Shown here: in pieces, positions 34,808 to 43,186 of the stretch
Layout: every line of letters starts with the position of its first letter
Position numbering within the stretch: the stretch's first letter is position 1
Assembly: GCA_016219175.1 (NCBI GenBank)
Contig: JACRCD010000056.1
Coordinates: forward strand, 1-54,640
Length of the DNA stretch: 54,640 nucleotides
Direction of reading: 5' to 3'
DNA from: Deltaproteobacteria bacterium
GTDB taxonomy: Bacteria; Desulfobacterota; Desulfobulbia; Desulfobulbales; SURF-16
The notes under the pieces: generated by a model
The model's input: only the letters and a program-made list of their open reading frames with translations
Database searches by the model: none
Told to the model about the DNA's origin: nothing
Translations under genes and position numbers: made by a program

Positions 34808-35169
34808 GTTCTTTCCTCCTCGTTTTTTCCTGAAATCTACTTTGGGTTAATGGAATAGCCGTTTCATTCTTTGTCTGTCTCAAAGTTGATAGCGGTTTTA
34901 TTTCTCATCGGACGACCGTTTATAGAACTCATGTTAAGTTTTGTTAAAAAAGCAGGGTATTGCTTTACAAAACTTAACATTGAAAACACTCTTTCCTTAC
35001 GTGGTTCTTCCTGAGTATTTGCTTGATGAATTAGTCGCCCACCATCCATCGCCGGTTACAGCAAATTCTATTTATTTTGTAACCAAGATCCGTGTGGATG
35101 GCGACTATATAACCATAAGAAGGAACTCCATCTGCATCGAAAAACATTTACGAACAAAGGGGATGAGCC
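34808..35169. other. Divergent EF-hand/fliD control region
   Basis: It holds the EF-hand leader, the palindrome at 34931-34980 and about 190 bases upstream of fliD. I see no clear sigma28 or sigma54 promoter for fliD. An AAAGGGG ribosome site lies just before its ATG. No small gene is supported. Confidence 0.5.
34931..34980. promoter_or_regulatory. Palindrome of two Cpx-box-like sites between EF-hand and fliD genes
   Basis: Perfect 14-bp arms (34931-34944 and 34967-34980). Each arm holds GTTAA-GTTTT-GTnAA: the left arm has GTTAA in the second half, the right arm (complement) GTAAA. A minus-strand -10 TATAAA at 34919-34924 fits the EF-hand promoter, with the left box at its -35. It is nearly the same as the palindrome at 45868-45912. 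Confidence 0.65.
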
Positions 35170-36552
35170 ATGTCTGGAACAATTACATCATTGGGGCTCG
35201 GGTCGAGCATTGATTTGCAGGGAACGCTTGATTCGCTGCGGAAATTGGATGAGGAGGTCATTACCGAAAAAGAAAATTCGGTAACCGAGCTGGAAACAAA
35301 GCTCAATGAGTTCGATGTGGTTCAGGGAAAGCTGTTAGATATGAAAGGATATGCCCTGGAGTTATCGTTGGAGAGCACCTATTATAGCCGCAGTGCCACG
35401 GTTTCCGATGAGAGTGTTTTGACTTTGCTGTCTCCTGACGGGGCGGCATCACAAGACATAACCGTTACCGTAAACTCATTGGCCAGCAAAAGTTCATGGC
35501 TGTCAGCCGGAATGGCCGATAAGGGCACTGTTGTTTATGATGCGGAAGCCGAGGAAACAACATCTTTTGTTTATCAGCTTGGCGATACCACCGTGACTTT
35601 TGATGTTTCGAGCGGAACGACTCTGGCGGACTTGGTAGATATTATAAACGATGATGCTGACAATCCCGGCGTTACTGCAAGCATTGTGAATAACGGTGAC
35701 GCAGACAATCCCTATCAGTTGGTTTTGCAGGCCGATGAAACGGGGGAGGGAAATAGGATCACGCTTTTTACCCAATTATCCGATTTATCGCTGACGGAAA
35801 AAAATGGGGCGAACGGGGAAAGCCTCAATGCTTCATTTTCCATTGACGGAATCGATTACCAGCGGCAGACCAACACGGTAACCGATGTTATCGCAGGCTT
35901 ACGGTTTACTCTTCAGGAGCCAGGCAGCAGCACGATTTCCGTCAGCAATGATGTAGAAAAAATAAAGGAGCTCATAAGCAATCTCGTTTCCGCATACAAC
36001 GATATTATTACCGAGGTTACGGCGAATTCAAGTTATGACGAGGAGGAGGAAGAACTCGGCATTCTCTGCTCCACCGGCTTTGATGATTTGCCCTACTCTA
36101 TGCAAAGTTTGATGAATACCTTTTTCAATGCGGATGAAAGTAGTACGGTGAATTCCATTTTCGACTTGGGACTGTCCTATGAATCAGATGGGACCTTGAC
36201 CTTGGATGAGGATTTGCTTGATACAATGCTTGCCGAAAATTTCGATTCCGTGGCCACTTTTTTTACCGGCGATGAGGATAATGACATAGATGGTTTTGCC
36301 GAAAAGATAAGCGATTTCCTGAGAAATGCCGCAACCGAAGATGAAGGCGTTTGGGCCTCAGAAACATCGCTCGCTCAGCAACGTATTAATCGTTTGGAAG
36401 ACCAGATTGAGAGAGATACAGAAAGGCTGGATAAAAAATACGAAATATTGACCAAGCAGTTTGTCGAATTAGATACGTATTTAAGCGAGATGGAGAGCAT
36501 GTCGGAATATCTGACCGAAACATTTGCCGCGATTACGGGTAATTCCGACTAA
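35170..36552 (+). CDS. fliD: Flagellar filament cap protein FliD (HAP2)
   Basis: A 460-residue cap protein. The N-terminal D0/D1 region has GTITSLGLGSSIDLQGTLDSLR; a long C-terminal coiled coil holds SLAQQRINRLEDQIERDTERLDKKYEILTKQF in two adjoining parts and ends YLSEMESMSEYLTETFAAITG. The middle contains a flagellin-IN-like stretch. FliD caps the growing filament and folds flagellin. No flagellin or fliS gene is adjacent, which is unusual. It is convergent with flgE across a shared terminator. Confidence 0.92.
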   Translation: MSGTITSLGLGSSIDLQGTLDSLRKLDEEVITEKENSVTELETKLNEFDVVQGKLLDMKGYALELSLESTYYSRSATVSDESVLTLLSPDGAASQDITVTVNSLASKSSWLSAGMADKGTVVYDAEAEETTSFVYQLGDTTVTFDVSSGTTLADLVDIINDDADNPGVTASIVNNGDADNPYQLVLQADETGEGNRITLFTQLSDLSLTEKNGANGESLNASFSIDGIDYQRQTNTVTDVIAGLRFTLQEPGSSTISVSNDVEKIKELISNLVSAYNDIITEVTANSSYDEEEEELGILCSTGFDDLPYSMQSLMNTFFNADESSTVNSIFDLGLSYESDGTLTLDEDLLDTMLAENFDSVATFFTGDEDNDIDGFAEKISDFLRNAATEDEGVWASETSLAQQRINRLEDQIERDTERLDKKYEILTKQFVELDTYLSEMESMSEYLTETFAAITGNSD

Positions 36553-36588
36553 AAAGGGGAATGCGGTTGTTTGACCCGAAATTTACCC

Positions 36589-36635
36589 ATGCCCCATCAC
36601 CCCGGCAGGATTTATCCATGCGGGTGATGGGGCAT
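36589..36635. terminator. Bidirectional terminator between fliD and flgE
   Basis: ATGCCCCATCACCC (36589-36602) pairs perfectly with 36622-36635 across a 19-base loop. A T-rich run (ATTTTCTT) follows on the plus strand, and AT-rich sequence precedes it for the minus strand. Confidence 0.85.
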
Positions 36636-36641
36636 ATTTTC

Positions 36642-39422
36642 TTACCGTATGATATTAATAAGATCCTGCAGCATTTCATCCGCCGTGGTTATAATCTTCG
36701 AGTTGGCCTGAAAACCGCGCTGGGTGGTGATCAGCTTGACAAACTCATTGCTGAGGTCAACATTTGACTGCTCCAGCGAGTTGGATGAGATTGACCCTAG
36801 ACCGTTACTTCCCGGTACGCCGGTAATCGGGGAGCCGGATTCCGTGGTTTCTTTGTAGATATTTCCTCCTTCCTTGTAAAGCCCGTTTAGATTCTGGAAG
36901 TTGGCCAGGGCGACCTGGGCTTTTGCCAAAACCTGACCGTTGGAATACTGACCGGTTATTATCCCTTCTGTATCCACCGACACCGACTGCAGAAACCCTG
37001 AGGCAAACCCGTCCTGGTCCTGGTAGGTGGTAGTGGAGCTGTTTGCATACTGGGTAGACGTCAGTGCCTCCGACTCAAAAAGGGAACTGACCACATCGCC
37101 TTCACAACTGCCGTCGCTGAGCAGATCAGCGCTTATGGTTTCAAAAGCCGTCCCGGCTTCCCCGAAAATTTCCGGCCCTGTTCCGTAATTGGTAATGATT
37201 AGGGAAAGGGAGCTGATTTCTGAAGAGGTATCGGCCGTCCGATCGCGTAATATCATTCTTCCTGCCTCATCAATCGATGCATCTGCATTAAATTCCTCTT
37301 CAAGCAGGTCGAGAAGATCCTGAACCGTTTCTTCGTCAGCTATGGCCGCGTCAATATTGTAGGAAACCGAGACAGCCGTGCCGTCACCCTTGGTGCCGGA
37401 AAAGCTGATTACGTCGCTGGCCGCAATTCCTGGACTTGTGGCACTATATACACTGTTCCACGACGTGTCGGCAGTGATTGCCGGCGGGGTACCGCTTGGA
37501 GTGCTTAAAGCCCTGCCCGAAGAAATCACTTCTGTCCTGGATGTGGTGATGTTGATTTGACCGGATATTGCGTCCTGCATGGCAAAAGAACCACCAAACG
37601 GATCGGTAAAACCGCTGCTGTCAGTATCGGTAAAGCTCATGGACACGTCAAGGTTGCCGGAAAAGGTTGAGTCTACTATTCGCAGCATGCCGTTGCCGTC
37701 CAGGTCGACGGCAAGCGTGCCGGTACCGGCACTACCGGAATCGCCGTCCTCATAAAGGGCGGAGATAAAATCAAGCAGGTCCTGGATGGTGGAAGTTGCT
37801 CCTACGATGAAAACGTTGTTGCCGGCCAGGGTGACGTCGGTTCCATCAATAGCGGTGCCGGTGAAGGTAAAGGTATCACCCGCCGTCACCGTATCCGTTC
37901 CGTCGCCGATTGCCGTAAGCAGAGTTGTGGGATCGCCGATCACCGTTGCTCCTCCGTCGGAGCTTGCTGCTGCGGAGGAAACAGCCCATTGGTTAAGAAC
38001 CAGATCACCGCCGCCAAAAGGTTCGGCGCCGGTGAGTGAGGAGGTTGTAAAGCTGCTGACGGCAAGGGCGCTGTCGCCTCCGGTGTTGTCGGTGATTTTC
38101 AGTCGTCCAGCCGCATCGATGGTAACCGTTGCGCCAAAAGTGGAGCCCAAGGCATCCAACAAATCCTGTACGTTATCCTCCGCATTAACCACATATTGCC
38201 CCGAAACCGCGGTTCCGTCGTTGCTGTATCCGGTAAACGTAAAGATATCCCCGTCGCTCATCACATTGCCCACACTGTCATAAACACTGTCCCAGCTTGT
38301 CTCGCTCGTAACGGGAGCGGTCATGTCCAGGTTGCTGAATGCTCCGTTTTTGCTGACCAGGATTTGGTTTTGGCTGGTCATGAGACCGCTGAAAGCGGCG
38401 CCAAAGTTCAGTTCCACGGTCTGATTGGTGGCTGCGCCGGTAAAGTTGGCTTCGAAACTGTAGAAGCTGTCTCCCGGTTCAAGAATAAGCCGATTTTCGC
38501 TCAAGGCGGGGTCGACCTTACCGTCCGGGGGAACATTCCAGGCGAAAATGTTGGTGATATCTCCAGACGTGTTGAAGTTGATGACACCATAGAGTAACGC
38601 GCCTGCTCCGGTATTAACCTCATAGTCGTATGTGGTGTTCGGCGCATAGGTCGTAAGTTCGTCACCTTCGAGGACGCGTTGGTCTTCCGCCGGATCACAG
38701 GTGACCAGGAACTCCCACTCATTGTTGTTGTTGGTACGGTCGAAGTAGATGGTGATATCGTGACTGGCCCCCTTGGAGTCATAGATCGCCAGGGAAGTCG
38801 AATAGTTGTAATTTTCGGAGTTGATGGGATCGCGGGGAACGACCGCCGCGGCGTTCATACCCTCCCAGGCTTCGTAAAGAGGAATACTCACCGTTTCGTT
38901 TTCCACCCCGGAATCGAGATTGACGACGACATCCACTTTTTCCGTTTCCACGGGCGGGGTAGAGGTATCGATGGTAATGTCGCCAATGGTGCCCTCTTTC
39001 TGACCGGTATCCGGATCGATCGACCAGCCTTGCACATAATAGCCTGCCGGGCTTACCAGATTCCCCTTTTCATCGAAACGAAATTCCCCTGCTCTGGAAT
39101 ACATGTCAGCCTGCGAGCTGTTTTCCGTCCGCAGCATGAAAAATCCTTGCCCGCCGATGGCAAGATCGGTTGCCGTCGAGGTGGATTCGAATGCTCCTTG
39201 GGCGAAAAGTCCGTCCACGGTACTCAAGGTAACGCCCCGGCCAATTTGCGCACTACCGGTGGCGGTGGAAACCGCTTGGGACAGTACATCCTGAAAAGTG
39301 GAGCGGTTTGACTTGAAGGCCACCGTATTGACGTTGGCCACATTGTCGCTGAGCACGCTCATGGCTTCTCCCATGGTGTTCAGGCCGCTGATGCTTGAAT
39401 ATAACGAACTAGAAATGCCCAT
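36642..39422 (-). CDS. flgE: Flagellar hook protein FlgE, enlarged
   Basis: A 926-residue hook protein, more than twice the length of enterobacterial FlgE. N-terminal rod/hook motif: SLYSSISGLNTMGEAMSVLSDNVANVNTVAFKSNR (two adjoining parts); C-terminal partner: SNVDLSNEFVKLITTQRGFQANSKIITTADEMLQ. The surface domain is expanded by three tandem, diverged units at about residues 370-470, 490-620 and 648-757, each with GDxFTFTG, VQDLLD and a GRL/GRM-I-D pattern. It forms the universal joint of the flagellum, or of a hook-like appendage. It is transcribed opposite to flgD. Confidence 0.93.
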   Translation of the reverse strand: MGISSSLYSSISGLNTMGEAMSVLSDNVANVNTVAFKSNRSTFQDVLSQAVSTATGSAQIGRGVTLSTVDGLFAQGAFESTSTATDLAIGGQGFFMLRTENSSQADMYSRAGEFRFDEKGNLVSPAGYYVQGWSIDPDTGQKEGTIGDITIDTSTPPVETEKVDVVVNLDSGVENETVSIPLYEAWEGMNAAAVVPRDPINSENYNYSTSLAIYDSKGASHDITIYFDRTNNNNEWEFLVTCDPAEDQRVLEGDELTTYAPNTTYDYEVNTGAGALLYGVINFNTSGDITNIFAWNVPPDGKVDPALSENRLILEPGDSFYSFEANFTGAATNQTVELNFGAAFSGLMTSQNQILVSKNGAFSNLDMTAPVTSETSWDSVYDSVGNVMSDGDIFTFTGYSNDGTAVSGQYVVNAEDNVQDLLDALGSTFGATVTIDAAGRLKITDNTGGDSALAVSSFTTSSLTGAEPFGGGDLVLNQWAVSSAAASSDGGATVIGDPTTLLTAIGDGTDTVTAGDTFTFTGTAIDGTDVTLAGNNVFIVGATSTIQDLLDFISALYEDGDSGSAGTGTLAVDLDGNGMLRIVDSTFSGNLDVSMSFTDTDSSGFTDPFGGSFAMQDAISGQINITTSRTEVISSGRALSTPSGTPPAITADTSWNSVYSATSPGIAASDVISFSGTKGDGTAVSVSYNIDAAIADEETVQDLLDLLEEEFNADASIDEAGRMILRDRTADTSSEISSLSLIITNYGTGPEIFGEAGTAFETISADLLSDGSCEGDVVSSLFESEALTSTQYANSSTTTYQDQDGFASGFLQSVSVDTEGIITGQYSNGQVLAKAQVALANFQNLNGLYKEGGNIYKETTESGSPITGVPGSNGLGSISSNSLEQSNVDLSNEFVKLITTQRGFQANSKIITTADEMLQDLINIIR

Positions 39423-39876
39423 AATTTTCTCCTTTTCCCGATAACGTTTGCCCGACGTCCATGAACAGGGTGAAGGAGAGACTCATGTACTGTTGTGGCG
39501 AAGTTGCACTGCCACGTATTTGCTTCGTTTAACAGGATAGACGCCGCTGGGACCTTTCCGGTTACTTTTTTTTTCAAATTTCCATTTTTTCGCGCTGTTT
39601 CGTGTGACCGCGAACCATGCCCGAACGATTTTTTTGATGATTTCTTCATTTTGCCGACGGCCGTTTCGAAATTTTCCTGAGACTGCAAAGAAAAAAGTGT
39701 AACCGGATGTTTTTTCTCGGCGACTTAATCATCAAGAAGCTGTCCAGGGATGGTTCAGACTGCATTGGGAAGGGATTCGCATTGATTTACGCCCGGCGTC
39801 CATGAACAAGGTGCAGAATTCAAAAACATGACTCGGATGGACGGAAATCACTCTTTGAAAAAAACGGAGGAATATT
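39423..39876. other. Divergent flgE/flgD control region with direct repeat
   Basis: A 454-base gap. A 26-base near-identical direct repeat (GCCCGRCGTCCATGAACARG core) occurs at 39450-39475 and 39791-39816, 341 bases apart. A sigma54-like element lies at 39766-39781, directly before the second copy. The flgE promoter is not clear to me. No gene is supported. Confidence 0.6.
39766..39781 (+). promoter_or_regulatory. Candidate sigma54 promoter of flgDKL
   Basis: TGGGAAGGGATTCGCA: the GG and GC dinucleotides have the -24/-12 spacing of sigma54 promoters (consensus TGGCACG-N4-TTGCW), with mismatches at two or three consensus positions. It lies about 95 bases upstream of flgD. Flagellar hook genes are often sigma54-dependent, which supports the call. 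Confidence 0.4.
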
Positions 39877-40566
39877 ATGTCTGCAGTATCTTCTCTGGAC
39901 AGTTCGTTGCTCTATAAGGAGCAAAGTCTTACCACCGTGGGGGACAGCAGTCTCGACAGTGAGGATTTCATGAATCTGTTGATCACCCAGCTCCAAAATC
40001 AGGATCCCATGGATCCGATGGACACCTCGGATATGGTCGCGCAGGTCGCTCAACTCAGCAATATGGAGGCTACACAGGAAATGGCGGTGAATATGGAGAA
40101 ACTCCTGGATTATCAGGTGTCGCAAAACAACTTGCAACTTCTCTCCCTGTTGGGCAATGACGTGACGGTGTCCTCCAATGTGGTGGCGGTCAATGAGGGA
40201 AGCCCAGGGTCCGGGGAGTTTACCCTCTCGGCTGCGGTCGAATCCTGCCGAGTGGACATCTATAATTCCTCCGGCAATGTGGTCCGTACCATCAATGCCG
40301 GCCAACTGGAAGGCGACACACTCTATGAGCTGGAGTGGGACGGGACCAACAGCGGCGGCACGGCAGTTGCCGACGGACTTTATCTGTTCGAGGTGACCGG
40401 ACTCACCGCGGAAGGCGAGGAGGTGGAGGTGGAATACCAAACCACCGGCAAGGTGACCGGACTTGACTATCAGTCGGGCTCGGCCGTGCTCACCCTGGAT
40501 AATGCCATACCGGTCGAGGTGGGATCGGTGCTGAAGGTCAACGACGCAACGAATGATGCAGGCTGA
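39877..40566 (+). CDS. flgD: Flagellar hook-capping protein FlgD
   Basis: A 229-residue hook cap. N-terminal block: DFMNLLITQLQNQDPMDPMD and VAQVAQLSNMEATQEM. The C-terminal FlgD Ig-like domain includes CRVDIYNSSGNVVRTI and LYELEWDGTNSGGTAVADGLY. FlgD is needed for hook polymerisation and is lost from the finished flagellum. A GGAGG ribosome site precedes the ATG. It is first of flgD-flgK-flgL, 53 bases before flgK. Confidence 0.95.
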   Translation: MSAVSSLDSSLLYKEQSLTTVGDSSLDSEDFMNLLITQLQNQDPMDPMDTSDMVAQVAQLSNMEATQEMAVNMEKLLDYQVSQNNLQLLSLLGNDVTVSSNVVAVNEGSPGSGEFTLSAAVESCRVDIYNSSGNVVRTINAGQLEGDTLYELEWDGTNSGGTAVADGLYLFEVTGLTAEGEEVEVEYQTTGKVTGLDYQSGSAVLTLDNAIPVEVGSVLKVNDATNDAG

Positions 40567-40619
40567 AAATTTGCTTTATATCGCCTGGCCCACGATTTTT
40601 CCTGAAGGGATACCATGCC

Positions 40620-43103
40620 ATGTCCGGGATTTCCACCATACTTAATATCGCCAAAGAGGCTTTGAGCGCCCAGCAGACGGCGATCAGCGTGGCCAGCCAC
40701 AATATAGCCAATGCAGATACCGAGGGATACAGTCAGCAGAGCTTGAACCTGACAACGGCATCTTCTTCTCCTGTTGGGGTGGGAAATCTCGGTAACGGAG
40801 TGAAGGCGGTAAGCATTATGCGTCAATATGACCGATTCCTCACTAGGCAGATTGTTGAGCAAAATTCCACCCTTGGCTATCTCGAGGCGCAAAGTGAGAC
40901 GTATCCTGTAGTGGAGGCAATTTTTGACGAAACCGACGATCTCGGCGTGAGCGGTATTTTAAATTCCTTTTGGGACAGCTGGCAGGAACTGTCCGACAAT
41001 CCTGAGCTTGAGTCCGCTCGCCAGCAGGTGTTGGAAAAGGGTCAGCTGCTTGTTGATAAATTGCACCATATCGTATCATCAATCGGCCAATTGCGTTCGG
41101 ATCTCAATGTCAGTATGGACTCGGCGATCAATGAGGCAAACACCATCACCCGGCAGATTGCCGATTTGAATCTGCAGATCAGCAGCACGGAAACCCCCAC
41201 GGCGCAACAGAATGATCTGCGTGATCAACGGGACACCCTGGTTAATGAACTTTCCGGGTATCTGGATATCTCCTATTTCGAATCAAGTAATAGCGCCTAT
41301 ACGGTGATGCTGTCGGACGGCCATTCGCTGGTCACAAACGATAAGCAATGGGATCTCGGCTGGAGTGAAGATTCGCTTTCCTGGATCAGTGAAGATGCCT
41401 CCGGCAGGCGCTCCGAAACCGCTCTCAAGGGCGGGGCGAGCCTGGGAGGGAAAATCGGCGGTTGGAGCGAGGTGCTTGGCCAGATCGCGGAAGGGGATCC
41501 GGATAATTATCTCGGACAGATGAACGCCTTTGCCAACACCCTGATCCGGGAAGTCAACCAGCAATACAGTCAAGGTGTTGGACTCACCCCCTTTGATGAG
41601 GAGTTACAGAGTGTAGAGGTGGCGGATACTGCGCTGCTCACGGCAACAATTAACGCCGAGACGGCTGCATCAACCGTTGCCACCGGGACCCTGGAGATTA
41701 ACGGGACGGATATTGGCAGGATACCCGGAGGAGCAGCAAGCTTCGGATTGGCGACTACCAAATCGGCCAATACGGCAACGGCAATCAATGCAGCGGAATG
41801 CGGAGTCACGGCGAAATTGACCACGCAGGTCAGTGGCGATGCCGTCTCCAGTGGGCTGGGTGCGGGAGAAACGGTGAATTTTTCAGTGTGCGGCATCGAC
41901 ATTTCCTACACTGCCGCCGCTGTGGAAACAGCTGAGCAGACGGCTGCCAATGTTGTGTCAGCCATTAACGGCGCCCTTGCATCCTATAACAGCGATCCGG
42001 CCAACACTCCCCAAATGACCCTTGAGGCAGTGGTGGGCGACGGCGCAAACGGCGGAGCAGCTAATAGCATTATCCTGTGCAATACCAATGAGGGCGATGA
42101 ATCGGCAATCGTTATCAGCGGCATTGATCCCGCTGATGCGGCGGAAAACAAACTTGGCTTAAACAACGGCTCTTTTCAGGCGGATGCCGTCCACAATACC
42201 GGGACTGTTGCTCTTTTCTCCACCGAAGACATTGAAATAGAAGCCGGGACAAACGATTCTCTTCTGAATCAGCTTGGTCTCGGCGGCGGCAATGTCAGTG
42301 CCGATGATATTGCAGGCGACGGTCGGCTGACCTTTCGCACCAGCGACAATGCAGCAAAAGGATCCCTGCAAGGGCTGGGCTATGCGGACCAGTTGCAAAC
42401 CGACAACGGGAGCTTCGACATCTGGCTCTATGACGCTGATGGCAACCCTGCATTGACCACTTCGGTGACGGTCGATTTGACCAGGGCCTACACTTTGCAG
42501 GATGTGGCCGATGCCATCAACACCGCGCTCAGCAATGAAACCGGAGCCAGCCCAGCCTGGCTTGTCGCCTCGGTACGCGACAATCAATTGGTTCTCACCC
42601 CGAACAAAACGCATCAGTTCGCTTTTGCCGAAGATACGACAAATTTTCTTGCCACGGCCGAACTGAACACCTTTTTTAGCGGCAGCAGCGCTGCGGATAT
42701 TGCCATTCAGCAGACCGTACTTGACAACACCGATTACCTGGCGGCAGGCACTGTCAGCGAGAACGGAAAAATTTATACCGGGGACAATTCCAACTCCCTG
42801 CAGATTATTAATATCCGCGACAAGGAACGTCTTGCCTTTCAAGGAGGCAAAGAGGCAACCCTGGATGATTTTTACGCCGCGCTTATCAGCGATATCGGCA
42901 CGGACAGTCAGGTTGCGGACAACAATTTGGAATTCAACACCCTGCTAGCAAATCAGCTGATGAATATGCGCGATTCAGCCTCCGGCGTCTCCCTTGATGA
43001 GGAAATGGCAAATCTTATCAAATACCAACAGGCTTATACCGCCGCCGCCAAGCTGATTACCATTGCCGATGAAATGATGCAGACATTACTGGACACCATA
43101 TGA
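40620..43103 (+). CDS. flgK: Flagellar hook-filament junction protein FlgK (HAP1), enlarged
   Basis: An 827-residue HAP1; usual lengths are around 550. N-terminal: NIAKEALSAQQTAISVASHN and IANADTEGYSQQSL; C-terminal: VSLDEEMANLIKYQQAYTAA and AKLITIADEMMQTLLD. The additional middle (about 340-720) has flagellin-IN-like units (LEINGTDIG, TAINAAECGVTAKL, GDGANGGAANSIIL, GDESAIVISG) that recur in FlgL of the same operon, and EDTTNFLATAEL near the end. The ATG at 40620 follows GAAGGGA. It joins hook to filament. Confidence 0.93.
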   Translation: MSGISTILNIAKEALSAQQTAISVASHNIANADTEGYSQQSLNLTTASSSPVGVGNLGNGVKAVSIMRQYDRFLTRQIVEQNSTLGYLEAQSETYPVVEAIFDETDDLGVSGILNSFWDSWQELSDNPELESARQQVLEKGQLLVDKLHHIVSSIGQLRSDLNVSMDSAINEANTITRQIADLNLQISSTETPTAQQNDLRDQRDTLVNELSGYLDISYFESSNSAYTVMLSDGHSLVTNDKQWDLGWSEDSLSWISEDASGRRSETALKGGASLGGKIGGWSEVLGQIAEGDPDNYLGQMNAFANTLIREVNQQYSQGVGLTPFDEELQSVEVADTALLTATINAETAASTVATGTLEINGTDIGRIPGGAASFGLATTKSANTATAINAAECGVTAKLTTQVSGDAVSSGLGAGETVNFSVCGIDISYTAAAVETAEQTAANVVSAINGALASYNSDPANTPQMTLEAVVGDGANGGAANSIILCNTNEGDESAIVISGIDPADAAENKLGLNNGSFQADAVHNTGTVALFSTEDIEIEAGTNDSLLNQLGLGGGNVSADDIAGDGRLTFRTSDNAAKGSLQGLGYADQLQTDNGSFDIWLYDADGNPALTTSVTVDLTRAYTLQDVADAINTALSNETGASPAWLVASVRDNQLVLTPNKTHQFAFAEDTTNFLATAELNTFFSGSSAADIAIQQTVLDNTDYLAAGTVSENGKIYTGDNSNSLQIINIRDKERLAFQGGKEATLDDFYAALISDIGTDSQVADNNLEFNTLLANQLMNMRDSASGVSLDEEMANLIKYQQAYTAAAKLITIADEMMQTLLDTI

Positions 43104-43186
43104 AGTCATCACGATTTCAATACATCATTCGGAACGGCAGGTGCAACGGTGACCGCCAAAAGACTCAAACGAACAGCGAGGGAATT

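Noticed and set aside
39495..39532. Sigma54 promoter for flgE (TGCCACGTATTTGC)
   Set aside because: The spacing is one base short, the conserved GG is lost and it points away from flgE.
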